Part shown: in pieces, positions 11,260-23,700 of the stretch
Position numbering within the stretch: position 1 is the stretch's first letter
Layout of the letters: each line of letters starts with the position of its first letter
NCBI GenBank assembly: GCA_000328365.1
Contig: KB297742.1
Coordinates: 52,834 to 116,833 of the forward strand
DNA: 64,000 nt
Direction: 5' to 3'
Source of the DNA: Capitella teleta
Taxonomy: Eukaryota > Annelida > Polychaeta > Capitellidae
Translations under genes and position numbers: made by a program
Notes under the pieces: model-generated
Told to the model about the DNA's origin: nothing
Databases searched by the model: none
Seen by the model: only the letters and a program-made list of their open reading frames with translations

Positions 11260-14200
11260 TTACATGGCTGAAATGGACACATGGTTACCAGCTAACCCAC
11301 ACGAAAGAATCAAACTGACCCCAAGGAGAATGCGGATGAAAAACTGGATATTGTATACGGCATAGAGGCCAAGAATCGTGATCATGGCGATGTAGTCGTT
11401 GCTGTCGGTGATGTTCAATTTCGTCTGCACCCCATGCCAAAAGCACACCGCGGACACCTCTACCATCGAGCACAAAACATACTTGTCTAAATAGGTTAAA
11501 TATGAAACCCTTGGCAAGCATTGGTTGACGACGAATTTGAAAGCAACGGCAGTAAGGACGAGAGTGAACGAGAGTTGAAGTCGGTTTTGCGGAAGGGTGT
11601 GTTCAACGGCGAATGTGACGAACGACAAGGAGGCAATAAGCATCTGAAATGGACACTCTCGTGGGTAAAACAAACTAGGTTCAATTCGGACGTTGTACTG
11701 TGACTGAGAAGACGTTCCAGATGTAATAACCAGGTCGACGAGCTGCCCGTGCCATGACGGTCAGAGCAGACCTGGTGGCGTCGGGGTCGGCCTGGTCCTT
11801 GAGCAGTTCTTTCTTAGTCGACTCGATGTACTTGTAGAGATACCTGAAACAACACACATCGATTAAAATTTACCTTTTGAGGTAAGGTATCTGACTTGAA
11901 TGTCTGCCAATGAATGTACGCCAGAGATTGATTTGTTTGAATGTTCTCACCATTCTTGCTCATCGATGAAATTCAGTTTGTATATTTTGTGGATCTCATC
12001 TGGGTCTTCAGCCAATTCGACTTGCGATGTCGGCAGGTCAGACATTATGGTGATGGATAAGTCCTGCACGAAAGGCCAAAACAATTGAAGGTCAAAGTTC
12101 GCTTAGAGGTCAGTAATACCTGGACATCAAAGGGGAAGTCGGCTAGTTCCAGCTTCTCGATGAAGCTCCCTCTGATTCTCCTCCTCTCCACGATGAACGC
12201 CAGTCCGTTGACCCTCTCCACCGCCATGTGCGTCGTGATGCTCGCTCCTCCGATGACGTCATCGATGAAGATTTTCGGGTTCCATAATTTGTCAAAATCT
12301 AGTTCCTCTGTGTCCTGAAGCAAAAAGGGATTGCAGCCAGGATTCAATGACACTTTATTCCATTCTAGGATTCCTGTCTCCGAAATCAACGCATCAAACA
12401 CTATCACATAATATAGTGATAATACAAACAAAGTATTAATTAATAGAATATGATAAAATCGATTTCGATTGTGATCAATTAGTTAATCTTAGACTACAAC
12501 CTTGGGACAAATTGCCATTTTCTTGTGATCTCTAATGATCGGTAGATATTGAATGCGCGTCGACGTCCAAACATCACCACAGATCGAACTAGAAAGCATG
12601 CACCCGATGGGTGAACAGGCAGGCAGACAGTTACAACCTCCCTGACGACTGAAGTAATCATTGAAACCCCTGCCATCTGAGAACCTCAAATATGTGTGAA
12701 ATCATTAAGTAATAAACACGTTCATAGTTCACATACACAGACACGATAAAAAATGCGATGTCTTCTCAAGTTCCCAGTTCGTTCCCAGCCGAATTTCGGA
12801 TCCGGTAAATTATAGGACCTGGGTAATCGGGCACCCGTTTCAGGCTATTTTCACAATTCTGACGCAGTCGGTCTACGAAATGATTATTTATTGTGTAAAC
12901 TTCATTGATTACTGTATACATCTACTGTATCTGAATCAGGGCAAATTCTGAGACTAAGTAATAATTTAAGAGGAAATTTGTGAGATGAAGTGAGATAAAG
13001 TGAGATGAAGTCAGGTGAATATGAGATGAAGCCAACCGCCACGAGTGCAAAATCATATTCTTGCGGTGTCATGCATAAAGAGAAGTCGTGCCGATGTGTC
13101 ATACCTTAGTGACAGCACCTGTTATCTGTGTAAATGTATTACATGTAGTGTGGTTGACCCAAAGGTACCTGGTGCTTAATTATGGTCCATTGTTGTACAG
13201 AGGTTCAATGGTATTGATCAGCAATGATAAGACATCGTTGCCTCAAGATGTGTCCATGTCAGACCAGGGAATAATGTGCATCCTCCTTTCCACGTTGTGT
13301 CAGACTCAAGTACCGAAGCGTGTGTGATTGAGCAATCGTAGATGTCTGACTGAATATTTGTTCAGGATGTGTTCCCAAGGGTCCAGTTGCAAAGATATGA
13401 GGATCAAGGGATGAATGACATCAACAATGCCATTGAAGGGCTAGCGTCCATTACATCGCAAATACGTAGCTCATGCAGGTTGCTATTTGATGGACATTAT
13501 CTCCAGCAATCAGTGGTGCACCCAAGTAGGCTACAACAGTGCGTAATGGCTTCCATGTGGTCATCACGTTTGGTTCACTGAATATTTACCTGATTCACAT
13601 CAGATGGTCGATGAATCTCACGCTGCATTTGTCTTCGTATGAAGCAGAGCGTCGCAAGGTCTGAAAGCGATCAGCAAAACGCTGATTGCGCATTCATGGA
13701 GGTGACTCAGCAGAGGAATCATTAAACCCAGGGCACTGCTTAATTCGTATGCTGAGCGCCTTTTCACATTGATAACTGTATCAAGCGCCAAACACATAAT
13801 AAGTGCGCTCTCCATGGTTTACGGTTATTGTTTGAATTTAGATTTCTCGGCACAGCATAATTTGAAAGAATTAACTCCGTATAAACTGGGACGACGAAGT
13901 CATCGACGGGTAAATTCTCATTCACTAATTCTAAATGCAATTCCAAAGTGCTCGGTTGACAGTTGTGCATTATGCGTCGTAACCGATTTTATTGAACCAA
14001 TACAACGCGATCGAGGAACAACTTTGAGGGTGACCTATTTAGAGGGTTTTATATTCTAATAAATTATCCTATTGTGGCCATAGACTATACACCTGTAATC
14101 CATCTTGCACATGCGCTCAACGGAAGTTATGGGATTGTCGATGAGCGCATGCGCAACCGAGTTGGTTGTTGTAGCCATGTAACTGGACTGTTACACTCAA

Positions 14201-15526
14201 CATAAGAGTGATTCAAATTAAGTCTATTTACACTTCATAGTACATAATATTATATACACTCCGCATGTATATGGGTAAATTTCAATGTTGCGTGCTACAA
14301 TGAAGGTTTAATTAATATGTGGAATAATGGAACTGCGCTTTATATCACAAAATAATGATTTAACCAATATCTGCCTTTCAATTGGTCCTTTTATCGCGGA
14401 TAATCCCAAAATATGGAATCAACGACGAATTAATATTCAATTTTAATTCTAAATATGCACAAGAAAATGCTACGTACTCACAAAGAGATTAAATGTTGAG
14501 CAGACACTAGCACTCCGTCAACGTAATTGTGTTTTCTGGTTGAATCGTGACAATTGTTCATTAAGCCGAGAAGGAAGTCAAGGTGTGTTTCGAGGTAACG
14601 CAAACCCGTTAGTAACACCTGTACTTCTTATCTATGCTCTTAATTTATATCGGGTGATCCATTCGAATAGAGGGATATTGTCACCATGCTTACAGCACAC
14701 TGACCTCCACCATCAAGGAGGTCAGCCCATTTCATAGAATTTGGCCACCGCATTCTGCATGCACAGATGGCACATTGGATCATCTTTCTAGATGGGCTGT
14801 GTATAACATAACATCCATGAGTTCATATGCTTATTTTATCAGTGGATCCCCGCCCATGCCATCCATGCTGAGTACATTACACGCAACGTCACAAACAGAT
14901 AAGAAATAAGGGAAACACAGATATATGAATGATGAATGTTCTGTGATTGTTTCTTTTGATATCGAATAGCATTTACGACAATCTCATTTGCGGCACCATG
15001 AAACCCATCGCTCATCTATAGTGTTTAATATTGCATGGATGCGTTCAAGGTTCTTTGATCAAGACATGACATAATCGATAACATGGCTAGGGTACAGATT
15101 TCGTTTGAAACCTTTACTCATTACCAGATGGCTGGATCTTGGGTGTCACGTGTCAGCCACATAACACATTACCCATAAAACTATACTCTGCTCGAATGTT
15201 GACACAATATTAATCTTGTGATCGTTTGGTAACCGATGAAGAAGAGGTTTACTAACCGTAGCTTTGTCCAACTCTGGTTCGCGCCATTTTGTCCTGAGTA
15301 GGATGTCCGCTTCAAAGCATTCTTTCAAAGTTGAAATCTCGCCAATCTTCAAGAACGTCACATGAACGATAACTCGACGCTGCAACGAAGAAACATCATT
15401 TTCACTTTCGAAATTGACATGTTTGATTTTGCAGATGACGTCACACAACAGTCGCGATTCCGTCGGGGACAAATCCTCCGTTTGAATAAGTGGACTGTCC
15501 AATTGCCTTGACCTTTGGTCACTCAT
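11260..15526 (-). CDS. Pentameric ligand-gated ion channel subunit, Cys-less
   Basis: A membrane subunit of the pentameric ligand-gated channel superfamily, 368 residues in five coding exons: 15,526-15,257, 12,314-12,120, 12,063-11,951, 11,843-11,699 and 11,643-11,260. All junctions are GT-AG and in phase. The extracellular domain (about 1-230) has VIVHVTFLKIGEI, EADILLRTKWREPELD, the LWNPKIF block and FPFDVQ. M1 is about 232-253, M2 about 261-280 (NRLQLSFTLVLTAVAF), M3 about 288-310 after LPRVSYLTYLDKY, and M4 about 325-350. The two cysteine positions of the Cys-loop are Glu143 and Leu157. There is no signal peptide at the chosen Met, the M3-M4 loop is only about 15 residues, and the intron in M1 is 55 nt. 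AG|GTGTC just before ATG suggests an upstream 5'UTR exon. Ligand and ion selectivity are unknown. Confidence 0.88.
12978..13034 (+). repeat. Short (GTGAGATGAA)n-like tandem repeat
   Basis: Roughly five imperfect copies of a 10-bp unit, within the long first coding intron of the channel gene. Confidence 0.6.
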
Positions 15527-15539
15527 GACACCTAAACAA

Positions 15540-17430
15540 TTTCTCTATTCTCTGGACGTCTGTGAGATTGGCCACAGCAACTAGACTGGCGATCACGAAC
15601 GGAAGGAGCGAACGGAGTTCGGCATCGATTTATGAAAATAAGGCTTTCACCTGCGCTGACTGCAACTCCCTCTTCCTCTTAAAACTGCCCTTAGCAACCG
15701 CTAAGGACTCGTTGCTATGGGAAACGAGTTGTTATGGCAAGGGTTTAGTGGTGATGATTAGAAATGACTCTTCTTATCGCTTTTAATTGTTTGGGAGGAA
15801 GAAATGGATTTCCTTTTATGGCCATATAACTCTTTATTTTGTTCTGAAAGGATTATTAATTTCCGATTGATATCCACAGAAGATCAATTCATGACATCAA
15901 CTACTGGAGATAAAACAACGCCATTATACGCTTAATAAATAGTTATCCTCCTTTCGTTATAATATGTGGGATTATGAATTACGTAATATTCATTAATCTG
16001 GACGCACGGATGAATCAGCGGCTAAGTAATTAATCAGATCAAAAGCCTCGATACACTTGTTGTCTGTTACCCGCATAACCAATGACCACTACTGTCATGT
16101 GCATTGACATATCTTACTTTCGAAATTGAACCATTCAAAAACTGCCTCGATCTTAATCCATTACACTCATCCTTCTAATAGACTGCTATACAATCGTCTA
16201 AACAGTTTCACTCCAGCGTATAATTGTGTTATTTATGTAAATATCGGATTGCATAATAGCGAAGTACCAGAGACCAGTTGTCTGCACTGGACAGTGGAGT
16301 ACGATCCTATTGTTTGCTATTCTATTCACTCCCTGTGCGGTACAGCTGCAAACGGATACATGGAACACGACATAGGGAAGGCTGCCCTTGAAGCAGGATT
16401 TTGATTACCGAGGACACCTATTAATTATTATCGGCAATAAATCAATCGACGATGAACGGTTTGTAAAATCCAAAGTTGTTGTTGATGAAATGGACCAGGC
16501 GCCTGCACTGAAGCGGCTCTTGGATTCCTGCTGCGAAGCATACAGTTTGGTTTTTCTTCTTAGTTGAGTAGAATGTTTTATTTGCCACCGGAATCTTTTT
16601 GTGAAACTGTATTGATTGCTACACACGTAATCTGAAAAAAAGATATGTAGAACCCTAATGGACTTATTTGACACGCATACAATCATACAATGCGGCTCAC
16701 TAGGAATTTGAGTGTTGCGGAATCATTGTAAAATGGAGCAGGAAAGGGTAATATTTAAGTGTCAAGAGGAATTAAGGAAATATCATCACATGCGTTGAAT
16801 ACGTCTGCATACATGTATTTGCCCGAAACAGAGATCTAGATATCATTTTGTGGCGCCACGGCAACGGAAAACCATCGATCAGAAAGTCCATCTCGAAGTT
16901 GAATTCTGCAATATGGCAATTTCCATTTGAGCGTGTCCGTCCAAGATAAAAACACACAATTTCCAAGAATCTCGAAAGCATGGACCATAGTAAATGTCCT
17001 CTCTGTCTGGTCGGCACATTGATAAAATGGTTGATACTTTTAACATCGACCTTGTTAAGGTTTAAATGCAATCGTCTTCTATGTATAACTCTTTCCATGG
17101 TTATCTCACTATAAATATCAATTAAACAATGTTCTCCACATTCACTCTCTCACACGGGAAACATATAATAAAAGTCTGTACGATTTAACTATCAAAATTA
17201 GTTGGCATTCTGTCAAATAAAGTATCAAAAATAGTTAATTAAACAACACAACTAGCTCTTTGTAATTGTTGTGTACTTCCCTACATTGTTCCTCCTAACA
17301 TAATATAGGGCAATGCTGTCAATATAAACTCGAATCGCATTCTTCTTCTCCAGAAAAGAGCGACATTGCATAATGTATCAACATCGACAATGCATAATAT
17401 ACAATTTACAAGAATCCATTTCACATGTAA

Positions 17431-17463
<33 letters not shown>

Positions 17464-18810
17464 ACAATGCCAAATGTTTCTGATTCCAATTGACGCACTG
17501 TATTTATACAATGGAATTATTATATCTGAATGGGTGACACATAGACATATACTTGCAAAAGAAACGAGAATCTTTGCCTCTTCGATTATGTCAACACCAC
17601 TTTCGGGGTATGCATAGCCACAAATTTTCGTGTGTAATAACTTAAAACACTTGCGCACATATTCCGTAAATTTCAAACAAAACAGTCGTCATGGAATCAA
17701 AGTCGTAACTCACGCACCAGTAACACATGAAAGGATCTATGAGCCCAATTTCTCAATTAATGAGACTCTGCCCTTAGGGATGTTGTTACAGCCTTGAATC
17801 AGCTCTCTGCTGTTGTGGAGAGACGGGAGGTGGCGAGGAATTATTGACTTCACTTTATTCCATACATGTAAATGTTCATATGGTCACAAATTAGGGGTGT
17901 GCCAACCATGACAATGTCGTGAGTTCATTTTCCTTTTTTAAGAAGTGTGCAATGACCATAACAAGGTATGGGGGGCATTATTTGTGGAATTTTCATACCT
18001 CCGGATATTCGTATTCCGGATTTGGGGTCTTTTATGGGGATCTTAGCCCCTATCTCTCATACCTGAGCCGATATCAAACCTTTCTCTGCATATACTAGTC
18101 GGTCGCATTCCTCCCCTGTCGCACATTCCGTTAACATGACCATATTAAACCAGTCACCACCCTGAGCTCACCGGATTTGTCAGTCCTGTCGGTTTGCTGT
18201 CACTCTTCAATCCATGGTAAACCTGGTTTCTTCTGCCCTGATGATGATGCATGTGTTACGAGTTCGGTAGATACTAGATTGTATCTGATTTGGTGGTTTG
18301 TGATGTAGTGACTCCACCTCTACATTAATTCTCGGGGTTGGTAGCACGGATTCCAAACGGATTCGGAATAATGAGCACGACGTCTGATTACTTCATAGTT
18401 ACTTTAATTTAAATTATAAAATGTTCAAAATATAGTGCTGGTCAAAAATAGCAACGAAATTCCGAGGTTCATCGGTGATGGTGTCTGGTCCTGTGTGTGG
18501 TGTTTGTCGCACCAAACGCAGTGGAATCGATTAATTTAGTTTTAACGAGGGAGAGAGGTGAGACCATTCTTATGCCTCCTGTGTCCGAGAGCTTAAAGCA
18601 TCGGTAAAACCCATTTAATCATATCACAATGAAGCATCATGTAAGTGTTAACATTAAAGTTCCCCTGGCACCTTAAAATTTGATCCTTGGATCAACTCCA
18701 CGATTCAGAAGGCTTTAGGATATTTATCTTTGGGAAGCTGTCAGCCTTCCCAGAGTGCATTGTTTTTCAAAAGTCTGATTGCGTTCGAGTAAAGCACTCG
18801 TTGGAGTATC
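15540..18810. other. No supported gene
   Basis: Upstream flank of the channel gene. Several minus-strand frames of 90-130 codons exist near 16,405-17,676, but none has a recognisable motif and one is crossed by a 30-bp poly(T) tract (about 17,432-17,461). A small untranslated first exon of the channel gene could lie here but cannot be placed. Confidence 0.5.
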
Positions 18811-19369
18811 ATTCCATGGTCTAGACCCCGGAGCCGATTGTAATTGGCCAGAATCGGCTGGCTGAAGTAAAAATGACCGGCTAGCTGCTTAAGCAGCTCC
18901 ACAAATAAGAGATATCGGCTCAGCATTGCGATCGGCGGCTTGCAGCAGCTTGAAGTGGCTTGGCATTGTTGCTATATCATCCTATATGTATAATGATGCC
19001 AGCAGTTAATAAAAACGAGTGTACATATACTACTCTTTACATGTACTACTATACTGATGTGGTGATTTTAAGATCGAACGATTTCCAAATCTCACTCTCT
19101 TGCTTTACTCGAGTTCAAGACATTTAGGGCGTTTCATAAACTTCCATGAACATCATTATCACTTTGTTGCAAATTCGGCTGGGTTCTAAGAACTTCTAAG
19201 TGTAAGCAAGTAATGTATGCAGCGGGAAGAGGAAGCAAATAGAGGAACAGGTTGGAAGAAGAAAGAGGATGCGAACCAAATGAGTTGTTGCACTAGGATC
19301 TTGAATGAAATATTCGCCGTTTTTGATGACTCAGATTGCAATTGTTCGGCAACCTCTGTGTTACATATA

Positions 19370-20085
19370 TAGGATAGAATAGAATAGGATAGAATGGTTT
19401 ATTGTAATGTATGAAAAATGTCAAAAATAAAACAAATTACATCGAATCAGATGTTAAGTCGCCTTAATTCTTCGTTCATACTAATTATCACTGCGTCGAC
19501 ATTTGGAGCAGAAATGAAAGTGTTAGTATAATCAGCGAAGAGAGTAAAATGCATACGTTCAGAAACAGAAGTGACATTGTTAATGTAACAAAACAACAAA
19601 TGACCTGGGATGGACACCACAAGAAATTAAATCAGTACAGCCATTAATAGTACAGTCATTAAAATTACCCTTTGTTGACGACCCGATAAGTGATTAGTGA
19701 ATCAACGATGAGGGGTGCCGCGGATTTTATACCTCAAAAGCTTGGATAGAATAATTTGATGTTGTACGGTGTCGAATATCTTCTGAAAGTCAAGCAGAAC
19801 ACCTATGGTGACTTCGCCCTGCTTAAATGCTCTGCTTATTCTGTCGACTACTGATACCAGTGATAAGTAATCGTACAATCTTTTGTGAACTAGTTTCTCC
19901 AAAAAATTTTAGAACACAGGCAAGAAAGAAATGGGTCTGTAGTTAATAAATTTCTTTAGGGGAAAGTTTCTTGAACAATGGTACAACTCGGGCTATTTTC
20001 ATTTTGCAAGGCACTGTTCCTTGTTAAAACGAGAGTTTTAAAATGTGGAGTAAAGGAGAAATCAATAGCTTAGCTAATTGCAAAT
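19370..20085 (-). mobile_element. Decayed LINE reverse transcriptase fragment
   Basis: Read on the minus strand, the order is KMKIARVVPLFKK, NYRPISFLPVF, LEKLVHKRLYDYL, then VLLDFQKIFDTVQH (motif A region), and FADYTNTF (motif C region, FADD expected). These are the fingers and palm of a non-LTR polymerase. The frame is broken at several places. The 3' end lies near 19,370-19,400 with an AATAAACCATTCTATCC-like tail, similar in kind to the tail at 8,860-8,880. The copy is 5'-truncated and inactive. Confidence 0.7.
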
Positions 20086-20610
20086 AAAATAATCAAATTC
20101 CACTAATTTTTTAGACCGACAAAAGCAATGCATGTAGACAAGCAGTGTTATGAACCAAATGGCATGAAAAACGAATACATATTTTTTTTAGGGGTCGACA
20201 GTGCTGTTATAATAATACAATCAATCAAAAAAGGTAGGATTAATACTAGGTAAATAGACCTATCAGAAATATACATGTAGCTAGCAACCATTGATCCACT
20301 CATGAGGGAATGTTTTACATTAACCCTAATATGCAAACTGCGCATCCTATATCAGTCCGATATATTTTGAGACAATCCCAGTATATGTATGGGCATACAT
20401 ACAGTATGGTATAAATCATTAAATTATTTTTAATGAAGCAAACTGAATATAATCTACTTCCACGGATAGCTCAGATAGTAAGTATATAAACAATACTATA
20501 AACAAAATAAAGACTTGTACAAATGATAACTTCTTGTAATACTGAATGTAAAATATTTGGATTGAATCGGCTGAGAGCCCCTGATGACAGTGTGGGCTGA
20601 TAGCGACTGG

Positions 20611-20700
20611 CCGAAGGCACCAATCGGCGGCGGCTGGCTAAACGCCCAATCGGCGGCGGCTGGCTAAACGCCCAATCGGCGGCGGCTAGTACATATCGGC
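20611..20700 (+). repeat. 26-bp GC-rich minisatellite
   Basis: Two near-identical 26-bp units (AATCGGCGGCGGCTGGCTAA plus ACGCCC) and further partial units based on ATCGGCGGCGGCT. It is strikingly GC-rich against AT-rich surroundings. The minus-strand frame across it is a product of the repeat. Confidence 0.8.
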
Positions 20701-20729
20701 GGCGGCTCCGGGGTCTACCATGGTCCATC

Positions 20730-23700
20730 AAGGTCATCTTGTTATGAGAGTACTTGTACTCGGAAGAATGTTTACAAGGATTCATGGAATGGCTAGGACA
20801 TCAAAAGTGTTTTTTATAGTATTTCAACCGTATCTTAAATTTAGCCTATCGTTCCTAACCATAGTTCTTGACTCTGGATTCGATATTCTGATCTTGGTGC
20901 GAGCGGCTGTTTGGCGTCTATTTTGAATCTCGTCGAACTGCGAGAATGATCGAATATTACGTTATGAAAGAATAAAAACACGGACAATCAATACGAGAAG
21001 AATGCCAAAATTAATAAATCATAACGCACTTAATTCGTTATGATGAACGACGGAATGAATTCGGGATGGAATATCGAAGACCGAATCGACGAACTGTTAT
21101 TATAAGGACGCAACCATAATGAATTCTTGATTGGACTCATTGGAGTGCACGATAATTAAAACGCAAGAGACGGAGAGGTGGTTGCCCCGAAGATCGATAC
21201 CGATACAATATTGATCGAAGGATTTCGCCTGTATTATGTCTATAGACAATAAAATAATATATATCAATATACATGACCCCCAACTCAGCCTGAGTGATTG
21301 GTGGTCGTGTGTCCTTATTATACAAATTTCAATGCGGCAGAAATTAACACAGAGGCAAAATGAAACCGACCATAGCATTTTGCTTTGAAACAAATACCAC
21401 CCCAGGAAACGCTGCGCACATGCGTACTAAATCCCGGTCCAGCGTGTTGATGTCAGCGGGAAACCTAATTTACACAGCAGCATGCATGGTCAACGGTAGG
21501 CCGTGCCTGGTTGGCATATTGTAATTCGTAATGCATAATTTGGAGCAGAATCAGGAGCCCTCTATCATGCCAGGGAATTTGATGGCAGTGATGTATATAC
21601 CTGTGAAACCCCTTCCTCCTCCCCTTTTTGCTCTCTCCTTTCACTTCGGGTTGCTCTCTTCCCCTTCGAAGCCTTTTATGTTTGTTCCGAGTGCCATTCC
21701 CTCGACAGAAGGCCACCTGCTCCCATCTCTTATCTATAAGGCAACAAGGAAGGAGACTGCCGCACGAGATTAAGCACATTGTAGGACCCACAACAGTATA
21801 TTATGCAACGTCACAATGGCACACAGCGTTGTTCTGTGCGCAATTGTCTTTCGTAGGTGTTGTGGACATTGCGGCCCCACTTTGCCTAGAGCGGCCTCCC
21901 CTTACCCTGCTGCCTTGTGACAAGCAGCGGTGATGATGTTGCAATGATGCCGCTGCCACCTTGAGGGGGGAGTGGACTTTCATTCTGAGCATTGCATTGC
22001 AATGTTGACACAGAAATGTTTCTCTTTGGACTTCGAGGTAGTATCCACCATCCACGCACGGGTCGCGAGGTCGCTGCAGACCCATGACAGTCTCTTAGCC
22101 ACTGATCCCAAGGCGACCATTCCCAGTCCCCTAGAATCGAAATTTATTCCCCAATCCTGGGGTAAATCATTTGATATTGCATTAAGGTCCTTTGCCAAGC
22201 AAATGAGGAACATGTGCATTCAATGTATAGTAAATCACAATCTTAGTGCGCGTGATCGTGTTCGATTGCTTTGTATACATACGTAACATATAATTATTTA
22301 TATAGACAATAATGTAGATATCTATATGTATGCCTATAGAATCTGGGTAAATCTTATTGCAGCTCAAAGGAGCCCCTCTTCTCGCAGAATGCAAGCAATT
22401 CGTCACATCGGCAATCCCTCCCGTGAGACGCGAACCGGGAGTAATGCAACACCAATCCTTCGCTCATTGCCAGCCAATTCGTCTCGCTCCACAAGGAACA
22501 TCCAGCACAGGCCAATTACCCTTCGACACACCCAGATGAGTCCTTCGATACCCCCTGATTCAACCGAAATGATGCAAGTATTTGCAACTCACCGTTCCCT
22601 CCATGGCTGCTGCTGCTCCACTCAACTGTGAGCAAATTGCGCATTCCCAGGGAACACGGGGGAACAGGAAAAGGGCTGCTGCGTGGCGTGATTAGGTTCG
22701 CCCCCCGCCCTCGCTTGGTTGGCACGCCATATATTAATTAATATATTATTTCCATCATTTGTATGTCGATCAAGGTTGAATTCATATACCTCTGGGGTTT
22801 TGTGTATCATACTAGGCGGATACAATAGATCTCGCTTTTGGGTATAAAGTCGATAGAACGAAGCTCCATAAGATCTGACATAGCCTCCTCATAAACATGG
22901 CTTTTTCTCTCTGCAGGCTCCCTCCGAAGCAGCGCCTTCTGAAAGAGGGTGCTGTACGTACTCCATTCCGCGTCTCTATCGATTGCATGAGGACCCAGGA
23001 ACGTAAAATGAGGCTGCTTTACTCGGATGACATCGACAGGATATCAATGTGAACCCCCCTCCTGTCCCCCATCAATCAACCCGAAAGCAGATTATGAAAT
23101 GGACATTAATTTATTGATCTGATACATGTGCTTACATGTGCGCTTTATCTTGCTTGATTGTTCTCCGAGGGTCATGAATCTCGACATTGCAAATATACCC
23201 TATGCATAAAGATGAGATCTATGCGCGTGGACATTGACAGCGAGTGATATTGAACCTGATTGCATTGCACAGCTGATAAATAGATGCTTGGACCCAAAGA
23301 TCGCGAATGAAATGAATGCTTTCAATCGCAACATTGGATGTGATAAAAGAAGGTGATCTGAAAATGTGCAAGCGATGCTCAACATGCAACGCTGGCTATT
23401 TGTGTACCATGGGTCCATGCACTTGCGCTCACCTCAAAGTGTGATATGAGCGCCAAGGAAACCCGGGACCTCCCTCTTATCGACAAACCCAAGGGTCCTT
23501 CATGCCACATGCCAGTGATCCACCGATTCTAGTGACGTCACATTCTTCATGTTGATCGCAATTCCTGTCTGAACACCAATGTTACAGATGGGACTATATT
23601 GCCAACCATTTGTTTTTCATGGCTACAAAATCATTGTCTATTTCGTCACTAGTTCTTATCAAAGCATCTGGAGTTGCAACCAATGTACATGTAATGTGTA

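Larger units (their letters stand above)
18814..20722. repeat. Inverted GC-rich repeats flanking a LINE fragment
   Basis: The left arm (18,814-18,840) reads CCATGGTCTAGACCCCGGAG and on into CCGATTG. The right arm (about 20,695-20,722) is its reverse complement apart from a two-base difference. Both arms continue inward into CGGCT-rich degenerate repeats (CGGCTGGCT, CGGCGGCGGCT). The 1.85 kb between them is AT-rich and holds a LINE fragment. This could be a foldback element or two oppositely oriented copies of one repeat. Confidence 0.55.

Noticed and set aside
12489-12689. Minus-strand frame with GGCNCLPAC, resembling the Cys-rich motif of DEG/ENaC channels
   Set aside because: The flanking residues do not follow the family pattern and no other ENaC part is nearby. 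It lies in an intron of the pLGIC gene. Most likely chance.
16405-17676. Minus-strand frames of 93-131 codons as further exons of the channel gene
   Set aside because: None contains channel motifs, and the five exons already give a complete subunit.
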